64,000 nucleotides of DNA from Smittium culicis (taxonomy: Eukaryota > Kickxellomycota > Harpellomycetes > Harpellales > Legeriomycetaceae): the NCBI GenBank assembly GCA_001970855.1, contig LSSN01002067.1, positions 1-64,000 of the forward strand, written 5' to 3'. Positions 45,612 through 60,299 of this stretch are shown here, in pieces. Every line of letters starts with the position of its first letter. Positions within the stretch are counted from its first letter, which is position 1. Below the pieces are notes generated by a model. The model was not told where the DNA came from and ran no database searches. It saw only the letters and a program-made list of their open reading frames with translations. A program made the translations under genes and the position numbers.

Positions 45612-48600
45612 AATAATTGAATTAAAGCAACAAAAAAAACATACTTGAAGGTATTTCGACTTTGGAATTTATCACTCCACAAACGAACACCATGAAAAAA
45701 AATATTAGCTAGAAATTTTTCTGGGTAAAATCGTGAATAAAAGTCAATATAAAGAGTATATAAATTTGTAAAAAAATTTAACTATATAACTTAACAAATT
45801 CAAATAAAAATATGCACTAGATAAAACCTATTTTTACCTTTCTCTTAATTATAACACGTAATTTAAATAAGTAAACATTACTATTCATATAAACCTAATA
45901 TAAAATATCAAGATGTTGAGCCTTTTAAAATAAACAAATGAATATATAACTAATATAAGTTTCTAATGTTTTTTTTTAATATTGGGTGAAATTGTGAATA
46001 TCTTTTTGAAGATGTGAGTTATATTATAGAATTGAATAGAAGAATCACAATAAAATACATAATTAGTATTAGGTTAATGAGTGTATTTTATTTTATTTTC
46101 AGTAATTTAATTTATTAATAATATTACTTACAAATAGCTATTTTAAATAAAATAATGATTATACAAATAAAAATTTAATAAAGAAAAAAATTACAATAAA
46201 ATTGAGTGCATATTACCTTAGGAATAATAAATTCAATCCACGCCCATCTAAATAAAATAACGAAAATATTAAAATAAAATAAAAATAGCTATATTGGTTA
46301 ATATAATATAAAAACTAATCTTTGGAGTATATTATTGTTAGGCATGAGGTAACAGTATAAATTAGGCCCTTGATAATATTTAAATATTAAGACTTTATTA
46401 TAGATGTATAGTCATAATATACATTTATTAAATAAATAAAAGAAAGGCAATGAAAACTAAGTTAGAAACATATTGATTACACTTTTTTTGCTTTTCCAAA
46501 AATAAAATGTTGAATTCAGATTAGATTTGTATTAAGAATAAAACCAAATAACTTTTTTGAAATTAATTCGCTAAACCTGCATGATTATACTATTTCTGAA
46601 TATAAGATATTTATTATAAATATAATTCTATGTTTATTGAAAAAACAGAGCAGTAACGATATAAAGAATTATATACAATAAAAAAAAAAGCAAATAAATA
46701 AACTATACACCATGCTATATTTTGGGACCTTTCTCGTTCAAAATTATACTGTTTTCTGCTATTTTCATTGGCTAAAAAACTTTTTCTATGATATTGTAAT
46801 TTTATTGTACTTGATTATACTATGGTTTTTTTAGTGTTTTAATTTTTTCATGTTTGTTTTTTTAGTTTGAGATTTTTTTTGATAATAAACTGTCTGCTCA
46901 ATGGTTTAGTACGTATAATAATTGTTTTTTTTTCCTTTATTTTCTAGATATCCATATATATTTATTTTTTTTATTCCTTAATTAATTATATGCAAAATTA
47001 ATACCAATAAACCAATACCTAAAAAAATATTTAATTTTTTTTAAAAATAAATTTAATTAAAATATTTATCTTTTTTAATGAGTTATTTTTCTTTAAATTA
47101 TTTCAATAACCGTGCGTGATTGTCAAATACTGTAGACTTAAATAGTTATAAAACCAGATATTTTCATAACATTAATATTAGTTAATAATTACTTAACAAT
47201 CATAAATTTTAAAAAAATCACTCAAACTATTGAATTTAGATTAATTTTTGGTCTTTAAAATTTCAAAAAATTTTAGTGAGAAATGTATCAACATAGATTT
47301 TTTACCATAAATAGCTGATTAAAATAAGTATTAATATCCATATTAAATATAATAAAATAATTCCTTTTTTAAAAAAATTTTTTTTTGATAATATTTTCTG
47401 AGTAATATAATTAAAACTTGTTAAATAAAACTGTTATCGAATTGAAATTTTTATTATATATTAATAATGTATTCATGAAGAGCATATTTAGAATATTACT
47501 TATGCTGAATTCGCGTTGTTGTATCTTATCGTGATTTTTCTATTATAAATTTTTGATTTCAAGATTTTAGGAATCTTGGTCTATCTTATCATTTCAAATT
47601 AGCTAGTAATTATCTATCTTATATCTCATTAATCTAAATCAAATTTAATCTTTTACGACTATTAGCTAATATTTTACTAACACCAGGTTCATAATAAGTC
47701 GTATTATATTAATTTTTTAATTATCAAAAACTACTACAAAAAGTAAAATGAAAAATAAATGTTTTTTTTTTTTGCTATGTTACGCACTCTCGATATTAAA
47801 TTAATTTTTTCTCAAAGTATATACAAATTTGGATTGGGAGTAATGTGGCTTAATGTGAATCTGTCATTAGTATAATATTATTGATATTAGTCAAAAACTA
47901 GATTAACTTAATACTATATGAAATTTTATGAATTCATATTAATTGACTACAGAAGAATTATAACCAGCGTTATCTCTGTTTTAATGGTGCATTAGAGGCG
48001 GTAATAATTATCAAACATTTAATAATTTGACTAGAAGTCTTGTGCCACGAGTAAATTCGCTGGTACTCCTGCATTGATATTACTGCTGCTCCGATAGATC
48101 TTCCTTAATTATTGAAGTCTTTGGGTGTCTGGTCATAAGATTAGAAATACTATGATTATTTATTATTATTATAATTAAATATAAAGCTTTAATATTGCCC
48201 TTGATGTATCTAAATGTCCTGTTTACCTGTATAGAATTTTATTTGGCGTGATTAAAAGGTAATAAGCTTGTTAATTCATTAGAAATTCGTGTTTTATACG
48301 CTTATCAGGAAATAGAAGTTAATCTTATTTGCATCTAACTTTGCAATACCTGACGATTACCCAAATTTGGGCGTCTCTTATGGAGACATTATTATCGGCC
48401 TTAATGCTTAATTGCTTTTTTTTTTTGGACATAGTCTATATGATGTATATAAATTGCCCGCTAAATACATTGGTTTGCTAATAGCCAGAAATTTTTACTA
48501 TTTATTAGCTTAAATCAAAACAGAATACTCTCATATTTCCTTATAAAAATTTATAAATGGTCTATATCAATTTACAGAATAAAAAATCTTGCCATACATG

Positions 48601-48739
48601 CTACCTTGAGCGCTTTCAACAAATTTATTATTTATTACGCTGATTTATTGACATAGGAGAGGAAAATATCTGAATTATTGATTATTTGCAAATAATTATA
48701 ATACTTATTGTCAGTTTTTTTATGCACAGAAGCACTCTA
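45612..48739. other. AT-rich intergenic DNA
   Basis: No gene or identifiable element. Long A/T runs, especially 46100-47400; short frames have no motif. Confidence 0.6.
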
Positions 48740-48914
48740 GAACTTAATGGAACATATTGAATACAATGGAACATCATATAATATCAAAGAATATCATGGA
48801 ATACAATGGAACCTAATGGAACATCATAGAGAACCATAGAGAATCATAGAGAATCATAGAGAATCATAGAGAATCATAGAACATCATAGAACATCATAGA
48901 ATACAATGGAATGT
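48740..48914. repeat. 10-bp minisatellite, GAATCATAGA-like units
   Basis: About seventeen imperfect units. The centre (48831-48880) is near-perfect GAATCATAGA; the flanks alternate ACATCATGGA- and ATACAATGGA-like variants. The units keep a 10-bp period, close to one helical turn. Confidence 0.9.
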
Positions 48915-51900
48915 TATCCATAGATTATTTCCGGTCGCTTCTAGAATCTTAAAGAGCATTTAATAATATTCCACAAGCTATTATTTGAAAATTATTAATT
49001 CTTTTATAATTATCTTTATTTAATAATATCATTATGAATTTTCTTCAAAGTATAAAAGGGTAACCTTTTTCCATCTTCCTGAAAAATCTAAGTGTATTAT
49101 TTATTTTATAATATTTATCCCACTAAATATATATTATCCCTATAATACTAAATAAATAAAACTTCTTAGTCTTAGTTTCAGTTTCAGTCCAACCTTAGCC
49201 CTGCGTTTACTCCTCCCTTCATACATAACATTTGTAGCTTATATATATAATATCTTTGAGTTTTCAAATAAGTTATAAAAGGACAAATATTTTCCGACCT
49301 TTTTTAAACACTAAAGTGCTTTATTTATGTGAAAATTCAATATAAATAAATATTGCACTCTTCTTCCTCTTTGTTAGTATAATTTTGCTTACCTTCTCAG
49401 TTGTAACAACTTGTGATATTATATTCCAAGCAGGGAAACAGTTTATACTCTTCGAAATGAAGTAATCATAATTCATGCGTTCTATATTACAGCTTGGAGT
49501 TTCCTACTAGCTATAGTATATTGTTTATTTTTCTTTTTTTCCGAATCGAATAGTCCAATAAAGTGTTTTCCGTACCTTTTATCATGTTCTAAGAATACTT
49601 TCTTCAAGATAGATTACTTGATCTGTGCTGTAAATCGGATGGGATAGACAGCAGGATTCAAAAAATTTTAAAAGTATGTGGCTTGTATCTGGTTTCAGTG
49701 GAGATAAAATACGTACATATGTGCTCTCAAAAACTGAGAAATTTTGGTGGAATCGTTCAGAAAATTTTTCGAATTTATGTCAGGGTGGATGTATTGTCGG
49801 GATAAATCAAAAATAAACAATCCGCTAATTCTTTCCGCTGTATGAAAAGCATGGCTTTAAATATCTACCTTCAGTTGGTGTTCAGCATAGCTCTTTTTCT
49901 CTCCAGTATTTGAATAGCTACAGTAACTAATGTTTATTCCCAAAAAAGAGTTGATAGGCTCCATTAAAAATTAAATTTATGAATTTTTCTGTCAATATCA
50001 ACCAGAAATTCTATTTTTTAAGATCCTTTAACAAAATTTCGATATTTTGAGATTCCTTTTTGTTATCATAGCAGTAGCTTCAATGATAATTGCCTGATAT
50101 AAAATTTATAATTCGATTAAAACAGGTGTCATAGGATAAACAGAGTGACAAGGAATACAGTTGATAAAACTTGAGAATTAACATAGATATCTTCAGATAT
50201 CTAAAGATTTATTATCTGAGATAATTAATTCATTTGACTCTCTGAGAAGGGAAATTATTTTAGCTGGTCAAAATTTCATGTACATATCAAGACTGACTAT
50301 AGAAATAAACGGTCAAAAATTCTCTGGGGGTGGAGTGAATATCGATTGAATACAATATTCAGAAAACAGTTCTTGATTAATTTCAATTATAACAAGACCT
50401 TATTCTTTATTCACACAATAATATATTCCATTAACATTTAATAATCTCATTTTAATGTGAAAGGTAAGAATTTTTGTATTTTTTTTATCCTAATTAAATG
50501 GATTAGGATCTGTGAAAAAGTGTAAGTATCTTTAAAAACCTAAATTTTAAATGCTAAACTGATTTTTGAGACTTTTTCAATAGAAATATATATATGTTAT
50601 GCAACATTTGAGGATTATATAATCAGTATGGCGTATTTTAACATAATGTACGTTGTATAATCTTTCATTTGAATTAGTATTCTGAAAATTTTAGCTAATC
50701 CATTTTGAGTTCTATTTTATATGAGAAAATTTTATTTAAATAATTGTAAGACTGGAAATTTTTTTATGTTCGTTTTGAAATTTAGATAGTTCAATTGAAT
50801 ATAATGACCTTGGATTCTCTACAGGAATCATTCAATTCATATTAAAAAAGGGTTTAATTACTTACTTCTGGGTTTATTGTATTTTTGTGGCACATTTTTT
50901 ACTTGAAGTACCCGTAATAATAGAAGATATTTTTGATAAATTAGATGGTCACACGATCTAAACTCCCGAAACTCATCTGAAACATGATATATACAGGATG
51001 TTTGAATATGCTATCGTGGCGCTTAATCTTTAGTTTCAACATCACTGCAAGAATGAAGCTTGCAGAATCGAAAACCACATGACTTGCAGAATCCTACTAA
51101 TAGTCTCACTGAGCCTGGCAGACTTTGTGACGTTTAACACAGCTAGCTTAATTTCGATATTATCCTTGTCCATGGATTTTTTTACGTCATTATCCACAAA
51201 TTATTAAGACCTCAAGATATACTATACCATATCTTAAAAATTATCATCCTTGTTCGAGTTGAAATTTATTAAAATTTTACCATAATATACTTATAATTTA
51301 ATAGAATAACCAGTAAGGGAGGTAAAATTCGTAGGTTAAACTTAGAATTCATAAAATATAGATTCAAATAGATAAAAAGACATATTTGCACATCATTATT
51401 CGAGACGAGGTTTGAAAAGATGTGTTTCCTCTTTTTGACTGCCAGGATTTAAGCCCCCACCTCGCAGTTTTCCAGCAGTAATAGCTTTTCTGAAGTCTTC
51501 TGTTTTGCAATAAGTGAATATTTATATTTTTGTAGAGAATTATTATTAAGCGTTTATAAGAATAGTTTATTTTAAACTATATTAAAAAAACTAGATGGAA
51601 AATTTTTTTAGAAAATAGGAAAAACTAGTTTCTATTTATATTTTCAGTTTAATATATTTTTTTTGTAAATGCTATGCTTGATACTTATATATATCATTTT
51701 TGTTTGTATCATTAAAGTTCTATAAAATTCTATAGAAAAAATTACTTCTCTTTACACAAATGAAATCAAGCTGGTCATGAAAGAAAAGGAGAACCAAGTT
51801 TTCTTTGTATAAAGAGGAATTAAATTTATTTAGTTAATTAAATACAACATTCTGCTATCAATGGGATAAGCATTTACAGTTCTTTATATAACTTCACCAG

Positions 51901-54579
51901 TATTTATACAAACCTTAGCTAAATATTTTGACTCTTATAATAACGAATAAATACAGTAATTCTCACGAATATATTGAAAAAATAAGATATGAGACTGGTT
52001 GACACTTTATAATGTTTGAAATTACGCCTCTGGATTCATGTTACAATAAAAATCAGATTTAATGAAAACATAAAAATTTAAGTAGAATACCTTTGTGAAA
52101 TAAAAATTGCTTATCATATCACGTTTGACTATGCTAGAGTTTCATTTTTTAATAAAAGTTATTAATTTTAATTTTCGATTATTTATTAATAAATATTATT
52201 TCATTATGTATGAAAAATTTCAATCAATTAAATACATAAGTATTTGTCAATTTAGATTTATGTGTATCAGTTACATAAAATTTTTGAGCGCACAGCGTTT
52301 ATTTAATGATAGATTATAAATAAGTTACCTTCAGGGAATTATTTTGGGCGATTTGAGATTTGTAAACGTCTTAAGATAGCAAATATAATATCAAATCATT
52401 GAAACAGGTAAAAAATTTAAACATAAGCGACTTTAAATCTATTTGAGAGAAACCAACCTATATATCTTTGAAATCGGCAACCAAGAAAAAATTTTCTATA
52501 CATCAATCTAAATTTTGCCACGATCAAATTTTCTTTGGTGTCTGCACCATATTTTTATTCTCAGCCCACTATGTCAGCTTAAAAAAACCAATGCAAATAT
52601 AAGTGCCTAAAAAATAGCAGAAAATACATATTTAACCTAAATTGGATGATTTTGAAAATAAATTAATGCTTATCGCGATAAAACCTTTATAAAAAAGAAA
52701 TGAAAAAAATAAGATAGCAAATAAAAACAATGTTTATAACCCTTTAATTCCCTTCTGAATTATGAAACCCATAAATTATTCTAATTTAAATTCAGCAGTT
52801 GACATCGCTTCATGATACATCGGTAGTCCTGGACTCCAAAAAAGGAAAATCAAAGTTACGAGGAGTATAATCTGGTTTCTAATTTCTTGAATAGTTATTG
52901 ACACTCGATATTATATCAATTTAGCAAATATCAAGCCATTAATATTATATTAGCAACTCAAAAAAAAAACTTCAAATTTTCTGCTGCACCTGATCACCAC
53001 ACACAATATTATTTTGGAATATTTATCAGCGATTATATATTCAAAATTTGCTAAGTTTATACTGTAATTTTTAACAACCAATGTTTTTATAGAGATAGAA
53101 TATCATTTAATACAATAATATATTTTAAATCTGCTTCGATCTTTATTTTAGGTATCCATAAAACACCTCTGCTAACAATATTCTTTTATTTTTTAACTAT
53201 AAAATTATCTCAATTAGATTAATTCTAAATATTTTTTTTGAAATACCTCAGATATGTTAAAAATGAGCGAATTATACCATTATCATAAGTATGATGATGA
53301 AATTTCCAGCTTCTAATCACTAATATCCTCTGCTTAAATGCTTATTTATCTGATGTATTGTTAATCAGAGAATTATTAATTTTTGAGTATCGTTTCTAAT
53401 AACTTATTAATATTGTTAACCTTATTTAAAATTTTTTTTTATAGTTCTGATCCATAATAAAACTGTTTGAAAATAACCCAATAAAGGCTATATAAAATTC
53501 CTAGAAATTTATTCAACGAACAAAATTTTTTTTAATTTTTTTGAGTATATTCAAAAAAAAATATATATATTAAAGTCTAATGTCCATTATTTGCTAGAAT
53601 TAAGCTATATATTTCTAAGCACCTATTTTATATTCAATTTATCATCATATAAGCCTATTTTAAGACATAATAATTCAGAGTATGAAGATTTTTATTAAGT
53701 TTTGTCGATCCTAAGGCGGAATCCAATTCAAATTAGCTTCGTAAGACTAAAGGATAGTTTTTCGTGGGATTCTGAGAATTCTGTGCTCAGAAAAAATCGC
53801 CTTGGGTTCATACCAAAGATCGACTAACATACGAATCACTGGGTCAGATTCAAACCTTATACCTAGGCACTTGGTTTTTTCGGGAACTCTTGACATTCTC
53901 CATAAACTTATCAATATATATTGGCATGGATAACTGGAGGAGCTTTGCTACTATTAGTTCCATATCAAAATTGCCTGCACCAATATACTTAGTCTGCGAA
54001 TGTCTGCCGTGATTCCCACTCAGAAGATAGATGTCGATAGATTATACAATTAATTCAATCTTTAGTATAGGTTATCTGAAAATTATTCCAAACCTGAGGC
54101 TCACCGACAGACACTTAGCGCTGTAAAACCCATAATTATGTGTCATGACTGAATTTCAAGGTCGTAAAAATTGTGGCATAAGCACATGGGTCACTTTACC
54201 TTGATCTCTTCATTAACACTTACTACTTAATGAGCTAAATAGGTATTCTTATTGCTACCGCAGCACGATTATGAATGCCAAGTTAGTTAAAATGAATAGC
54301 TTGAGAATTTAGATCCAATTTTCCAATAAATATTATTCTTTTGAAGTTCTTGCTTTATATAGTAATTATCTAAAGCAAATTTCCCTTGATCCATAGTTAA
54401 TGTACTCAAGAATTAATCTTTGATTTTAAAATAAACACACACGCGGTTAAACTAGCCATTGGAGACTTCCCCCATGACCCATTAGGCCTGATCCTTAAGC
54501 AACAATGCGATGGGCGTCAAAAAATCCCGGAACTTCTGGTATGCTCTAGCTCCAGAATAGTCATAACTTGTATACAGAG
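48915..54579. other. Intergenic DNA, mostly AT-rich
   Basis: 5.7 kb without a supported gene. 53700-54579 is less AT-rich and may be the outer part of the LINE remnant that follows. A plus-strand frame at 52107-52319 is AT-rich low complexity and was not called. Confidence 0.55.
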
Positions 54580-56330
54580 GTGGAGCCTAAAATCCCAACC
54601 ATATAATGCATATCTTAACGATGGTCGCTCTCTCAGAAACACATATCAAGTTTTTCAACCACTTGCTAAGGACCCTTTGCAGGCTTTTGGACCTATCTCT
54701 AAAAATATCTAGGATATCTCCTCGATATCTCATTCTTTCTCCCAATACCCCTCTCAAAAAGAGTACCCTAGAGGCCACTGAATTGATTTAGAAGAAAGTT
54801 AGTACCTGGTTTTAGTATAGCAAGCTTTTAAAATTTCGAATTTATGTCTACAAAACTTGAAAAGGTCTAGCTCTCTTTTGCCGAGTATTCTCAAGTACCA
54901 ATATTACTTGAATATATGGATTAATTTTTCTAATAGATTAAAATTCCTGATTTCTCAAACGAGCTCCTAACCGCTATGGATCCAAACTTAAAAACTTCAA
55001 ATGAAATATCATTATATTTTCCGACTTCTCCATCGCTAGTAGACTTTCTTTAAAGCAAATATCTGAATCAGCTAGTAATACCAGATAGTTTTCTATCAGA
55101 AGAACCGGTATCTTAACACTATTTCCTAGCACTAATGCTAGATTATCACTAAATTTATCTAAGATATCATTAATTAAAATATTAAATAGCATGGGAGAAA
55201 ATTTGCATCCTTGTGTAACTTCTTTATCCACTTTGAATAAAGGTGTAAATCGATTCCATATTCTCGCCCGCGCTTCTGATAACTTGATATAAGCTACAAA
55301 AAGCTCGTATGTTCCCCCTTCCACTCCGCAGAGATATTTTTTCATTAATAGAGCTTTTATGGGTATGATGTCGTAAGATATTTTAAAATTGATGAATGTA
55401 ACAGAGTTTACTTCTTAGATATTCTACTTCGGCTAAGAATATAGTAAAGAGACAGAGCTTCCGTCATGACTTCTTCATCACTTCTAAAGCCAGCCTAAAG
55501 GAAAGAAATCTTCTTTCTAACCTTCATATGTCTATTAATCCTACCGATAATAATAAGATCTAAGATTTCGACCCCAAACGGAATCAAATCTATGCATCTG
55601 TAATTTTCATATAATTTTAGTTTGCCTTTATTAGGGATAGGTACTATAAAGCAATATTCCAGGTCTTTGAAATCTTTAAATTCCTCCAGATGGTCTGTTG
55701 TAACGTAAATGGTGCTTTATCCATAGGGGATTCTGGGAAATAGATACCATATTCGTTGAAAAGTACTTTGTATCATCCCACTTCTATTCAATCACTGCCC
55801 GGAGCCTTATTAAACGATAATCCCATCAAAACCATCCTTATTTTATTCAAACTGACATCATGGTTGATATCCAAAGCACTACTTTCCTAATACCGAGAAC
55901 CTCTATCCATCGAATATGGTTCCGCCAATTACAAATGCTATCACTGAAAAGTGCTGCATAAAATTCAGACTATCTTTTCAAGACCTTATCTTGAGAGGTT
56001 AAAAAATTAACTTCTTCCTTTACTGCACTAAGCTTATTCCTAGAATATAATGGTTCGCTAATTAATATTCTTACCCACTTTCAATTTTCTCTATCATTTT
56101 GGATGGCTATGATTTTTGCACTTTTAACAAAGAGCTTAGCCCATCTGCTGCGGTTGAAAATACGAATCAATTCCATGACCTAATTCATTATATTCGAAAA
56201 TTCCATACAAAGCTTCTATACTTTTTTGGAGGGATTCTTACTTTCAGTGGCGTATGTCAAACCGCATCAGCTAGATCTTTCACCCTGGTCTCGTTTAGAA
56301 TCCAAGGGGTAAGATAGAATCTATTGAGTT
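54580..56330 (-). pseudogene. Non-LTR (LINE) reverse transcriptase remnant
   Basis: Read on the minus strand from 56330 downwards. In order and across several frames: SLNKIRMVLMGLSFNKAPGS (RT block 0/1), then FIVPIPNKGKLKLYENYR and CIDLIPFGVEILDLIIIGRI (blocks 1-2), then AGFRSDEEVMTEALSLYYIL (block 3), then VTQGCKFSPMLFNILINDIL (block 4). Block 5 is altered: the expected FADD catalytic aspartates are replaced (LLIENYLVLLADS), so it is inactive even apart from the stops. The 5' side abuts DIRS element B near 56470. Confidence 0.75.
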
Positions 56331-56473
56331 TGCAGTTTAGTATCTTGAAAAAATTCAAATCAGTCGCAATTCTCTGATAAGATTGTACAAAGGTTGCAGT
56401 TATATTTTTCAACCTCTATATTCGAGGAATCTTCAAGATTTGCAAGAAGTGCCAAAAAATTATGGTAGAAAAT

Positions 56474-56590
56474 TTACAGAGGAGACATATCACGTGTTAC
56501 CATCTTATTGGTTGACAATAAACCGAAAATTACAAACCAATAAAAATAAAATGAAATGAAATCAACTAAAAAATTTTTTATAGATAAAAC
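56474..56590. repeat. Left inverted terminal repeat of DIRS element B
   Basis: Reverse-complement match to 61085-61252 and to 540-703; shared words include GAGGAGACATAT, CCGAAAATTAC and AACTAAAAAATTTTTTAT. Confidence 0.8.
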
Positions 56591-57299
56591 AGAAGTACAT
56601 CTAGGCAAATTTAGGCTGGTTGTAGTTACCTAAATGATATTTTTGGTGAATTGAAACCCAAAAAGGCTTAGCTTTAGTGATTGGAATTTTATGGAATGGT
56701 TATTTGTAATAGTGAATTGAGTTTATTTTGTTCAAGTTTATTAAGGTAGTAAAAATAATGCAAGTTCAAAATAAAATCAGTATGATAGTTGCATCCATGT
56801 TTTTTTTGTGAAAGAAAATTGGTGATCCTTTATAGAAAAGGGAATTTTTGTTCATCTCATATACGCTAATTTAGAAAGGCTAAATTAGCGAATAAATCAA
56901 AAAAAAATACCTCCTAAGGAAAAAAAGAACTAGTCAAATAGGCTATAAATAGATGAAATAATAATAGATAAAAACGGGGTAAACGAATATAATATATAAT
57001 GAAGAATTAACGTGAGATATATTTTTTAAGAACAAAGGGTCAGTTTTATCTTAAAGGATGAGTGTCCAATAACAACCTCTTGTTTTATCATTATTTTTTT
57101 TCTTTAGCAAAGGTACTCCACCTGAATAAAGATTTTCAACTTTAAAATTTTTATATTTTAAAATATTTAAAATTCAATTCGTTCAAATTATTAAACGATT
57201 CAAAAAATCCACATCCAAGCTATTATGAGTCAAAATTATGTGAAATTGCTGACTAAAATGGTTCAGCAACTCTTTAAAAAAAGGAAATGCGACCTTGAA

Positions 57300-59700
57300 C
57301 CCTAGATGCAAATTTCGCTATATGTTACCACTGACCGACCTAATTACTTATCCCGAGTTAACCGAATCATTGTAATCGATTGGAGAAGATTTCTTTCGTT
57401 CACGGTTGACCAAACAACACAAGATTGCTGCCCACTCTTGTCCAAAGACTAGACCAAAGAACTACACTCCACCTCCAGTGAACGAAAATCGTAGAGCACA
57501 ATAAAGAAAGAAGATTCAACTATAAATGGAATCCAGGTGACCCTTGCTTAAGTAATAAGACCGATTTTCTATTATTTCTACCATATAAATCAGGAGAATA
57601 TAGGAATTGGAGCTGCAGTAGACTCAGAAATTATTTTTTTAAACACTATGCGGCCGCTACTATTAGAAATTGTTACTACGGTTACATAAGAAAGGATAGA
57701 AAATCAAAGAAAATGGATAGATCTTCATGGAAAGCAAAAATACTTGGATGAATCGGATAACAAGCCATATGTTGATCAAGAGACTTTGGACGCCCTTATA
57801 CAAAAGAAGCGAGCGAAAAAAAAGAAAGAGAGCCCAGCCCTTTCACAAGAGTCGGTAGAACACGATCCCAAAGGATTAGTATAGAGCAGCACTGCTAAGG
57901 GGCTGAAAAACTTAGCTGCAACCTCATTCAAAGCCGGAACACATATAAATACCAACTGAAAATCAATTTTTGCGAAAAGAGTTTCGGAAACGGGAGGAAT
58001 TCTCGCTAAAGACCCTGAATGGAGCCCCATTATGGTGGTAGACTCGCTATGAAATCGGTATGTTTTAAACTGATAAACAGCCGATAGGCTCATAACATAT
58101 TTCTCGAGGGGATTTGGAATCCCTTTCACAAACCCAAAATCCTCCATGGCGTAATCGACGTCGGGAAGGGCGCGCCAGCGCCCTACCCCCGCGCGGAGTC
58201 CACGGACCCACCACTTAAGTCTAACTTGAATCGGTTCAAACTGAAACTGAGCTGGGTGCCCAAAAAAGTCTTAACAGACGAAATGACAGCCCTTCTATCA
58301 AAGCGAGAAATCGAGGAGAACCAACCATGGGAGCCGGGATCCTACAGCCAGCTCTTTACACTCCCTTAGAAGACGGGTGGAGTTTTTCAAGTGTTAGAAA
58401 TACGGAAACTGAACCTCCATGTGGGGGAACAGATTTTCAAAATGGAAACGCTAACATCAATTTGCTGTACCATCTGTCGGAAGGTTTATCTAACTTCCCT
58501 AGGCTTACAGATTGTATCCATGCATACACTGATTTACAAATAGTGCAGAAAAATTCACAGCTTTAACTGGAATTGTCGTTATTATCAATTCTATTTCTGT
58601 CATTCGGATTATCCCTAATTTCGCTGATATTTACCAAGATACACAAACAAGTTTTGAGATGGGACAAATATAATGAGATCCGAGCATCATCCTATTTGAA
58701 CGATCTCTAGTTCATGGGAGATAAATTATAGGTATGAGAGACGAATACTCGCAACAATCTCCAAGCTCTCAGAGATTGGATTCAAAATCAATTCAGATTA
58801 GTCATCAAAAACGCCTATACAGTTTATCACTCATCTTGAGATTGTATTAAAAACCTAGAAAATTTCTTTTAAAGTGCCATCGACCAAGATACTGAACTTA
58901 ATACGACAAATCAAAAAACTGCTGAACGCTTCCTTAACAGCATTGGAATTCCTAGCGAGCTTCATACCGAAAGATAAATCAATGTAGATAGCTTTACTAA
59001 CAGGATGTCTTATGATTCGAAGACTCTTAGAGCTCACTAATCAATCACTATCCAGATTAAAAAAATGGACATCGACTGTGATTCTAACATAGCCTCAATC
59101 CAAAATCTGATAGTTTGGAAGAGCAAAATATCGTCATGTAACGGGCTCTCATTCTTTCCAGAGATATCGGAAATGGAAATCTTCACCTCCCCAGCGACAC
59201 TGACTGGGTCATAGTAATATTTTCAAAGACATACTAAGGATATTTAACACAGTCAGAAGCGAAGATTAATATAAGCTCAGAGGAAATCTTGACTGTTTTT
59301 TATGCTATGCAACTCAAAAAGGATGTGGGAAGGACTATGATAGTATACTCAGAAAGCTAGATCACTCTTTGATATATCAGAAAATTCGGAGGAACGACGT
59401 CACCAGAATTACTGAATATATCAGAAACGATATTGAGCCATTGCCTGAAAACGAGTACCGGGACCCAAGTAACATATGTTACATCTGTCTTAAACCCATA
59501 AGACCCACCATGATATTGACTGCTCAAACTGAATGATCTCTATCTCAAGACAAATTCACTGAACACAACAAGAAACACGGTATACACGACATAGACCTGT
59601 TTTCTTAATTCCAGAACAAGAAGAAAATCAATTAATTCAGCTGGTTCAAATACAAAAAAGTATTAGGGAAAATACACTGATGCTTGATTGGAACAAATTC
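57300..59700 (+). pseudogene. Gag and reverse transcriptase region of DIRS element B
   Basis: The plus strand keeps short family blocks between stops: SNLNRFKLKLSWVPKK and LLSKREIEENQPWEPGSYSQ, then LFTLP-stop-KTGG, LEIRKLNLHVGEQIFKMETL, and a block equivalent to YLTSLDLQ with CRKIHSFNWNCRYYQF (about 58240-58610). The catalytic DD box is not readable. Downstream (58610-59700) carries only scraps, so the gene is dead. The 300 bases around 58160-58200 (GGCGCGCC, CCCCGCGCGG) are oddly GC-rich. Confidence 0.65.
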
Positions 59701-60299
59701 AACATTCCATACGACTGCCCACTTTGGAACCTTATATCCCAATCTGCGAAAAATATTCGCAGGCATCGATATATTATGACACTGGTGACCCCAATGTAGA
59801 ATCTAGCAACTTGGTTTCCAGATCAAAAAGCACTCTCGGTATCAAAATCTCTCCTACAATAGGTGACGACAGTAATTCTAGAACCGAAAAACGAAAATTC
59901 TCTGTTATCAAAAAACAAGAATTAGTGCTTGAAGACATCGAGAATAATCAGTGTTTCCTCAAAGCCCATAGGTCTCAGAAATTAAGCAATAAATTTACTC
60001 CTTTCAAATTAACGGCATCTGAGACGTAGATTCAGGAACAGCGCTATAAAAAAGCGTTTTTTAGAATGGAGAAATTCAAGAAATATCACAGATGAAACAT
60101 CCGCTACACAAATAATCAACTATCTCATAGAAATATATACTGTAGAAAAATTCAAGTTTGTTTCTATAAAAGCCTAAAAATCAGCGTTTTTAAGACTGTC
60201 ATAAAAAACTTAAGAGCTAAGCAAAAGCCTAGATGTTTTCAGATTTCACAAAAACATTGGATGACTCTTCTATTAAGTCATTTTTAAGGCCTGAAATAG

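Noticed and set aside
48740..48914. CRISPR-like array
   Set aside because: The units are directly tandem without spacers and the genome is eukaryotic; it is a minisatellite.
53780..53900. tRNA-like GGTTCATACC and TTCAAACC words
   Set aside because: No cloverleaf could be paired around them; no tRNA was found anywhere in the window by eye.
57776..58147. 123-codon minus-strand frame
   Set aside because: It is antisense to the decayed Gag/RT region of DIRS element B.
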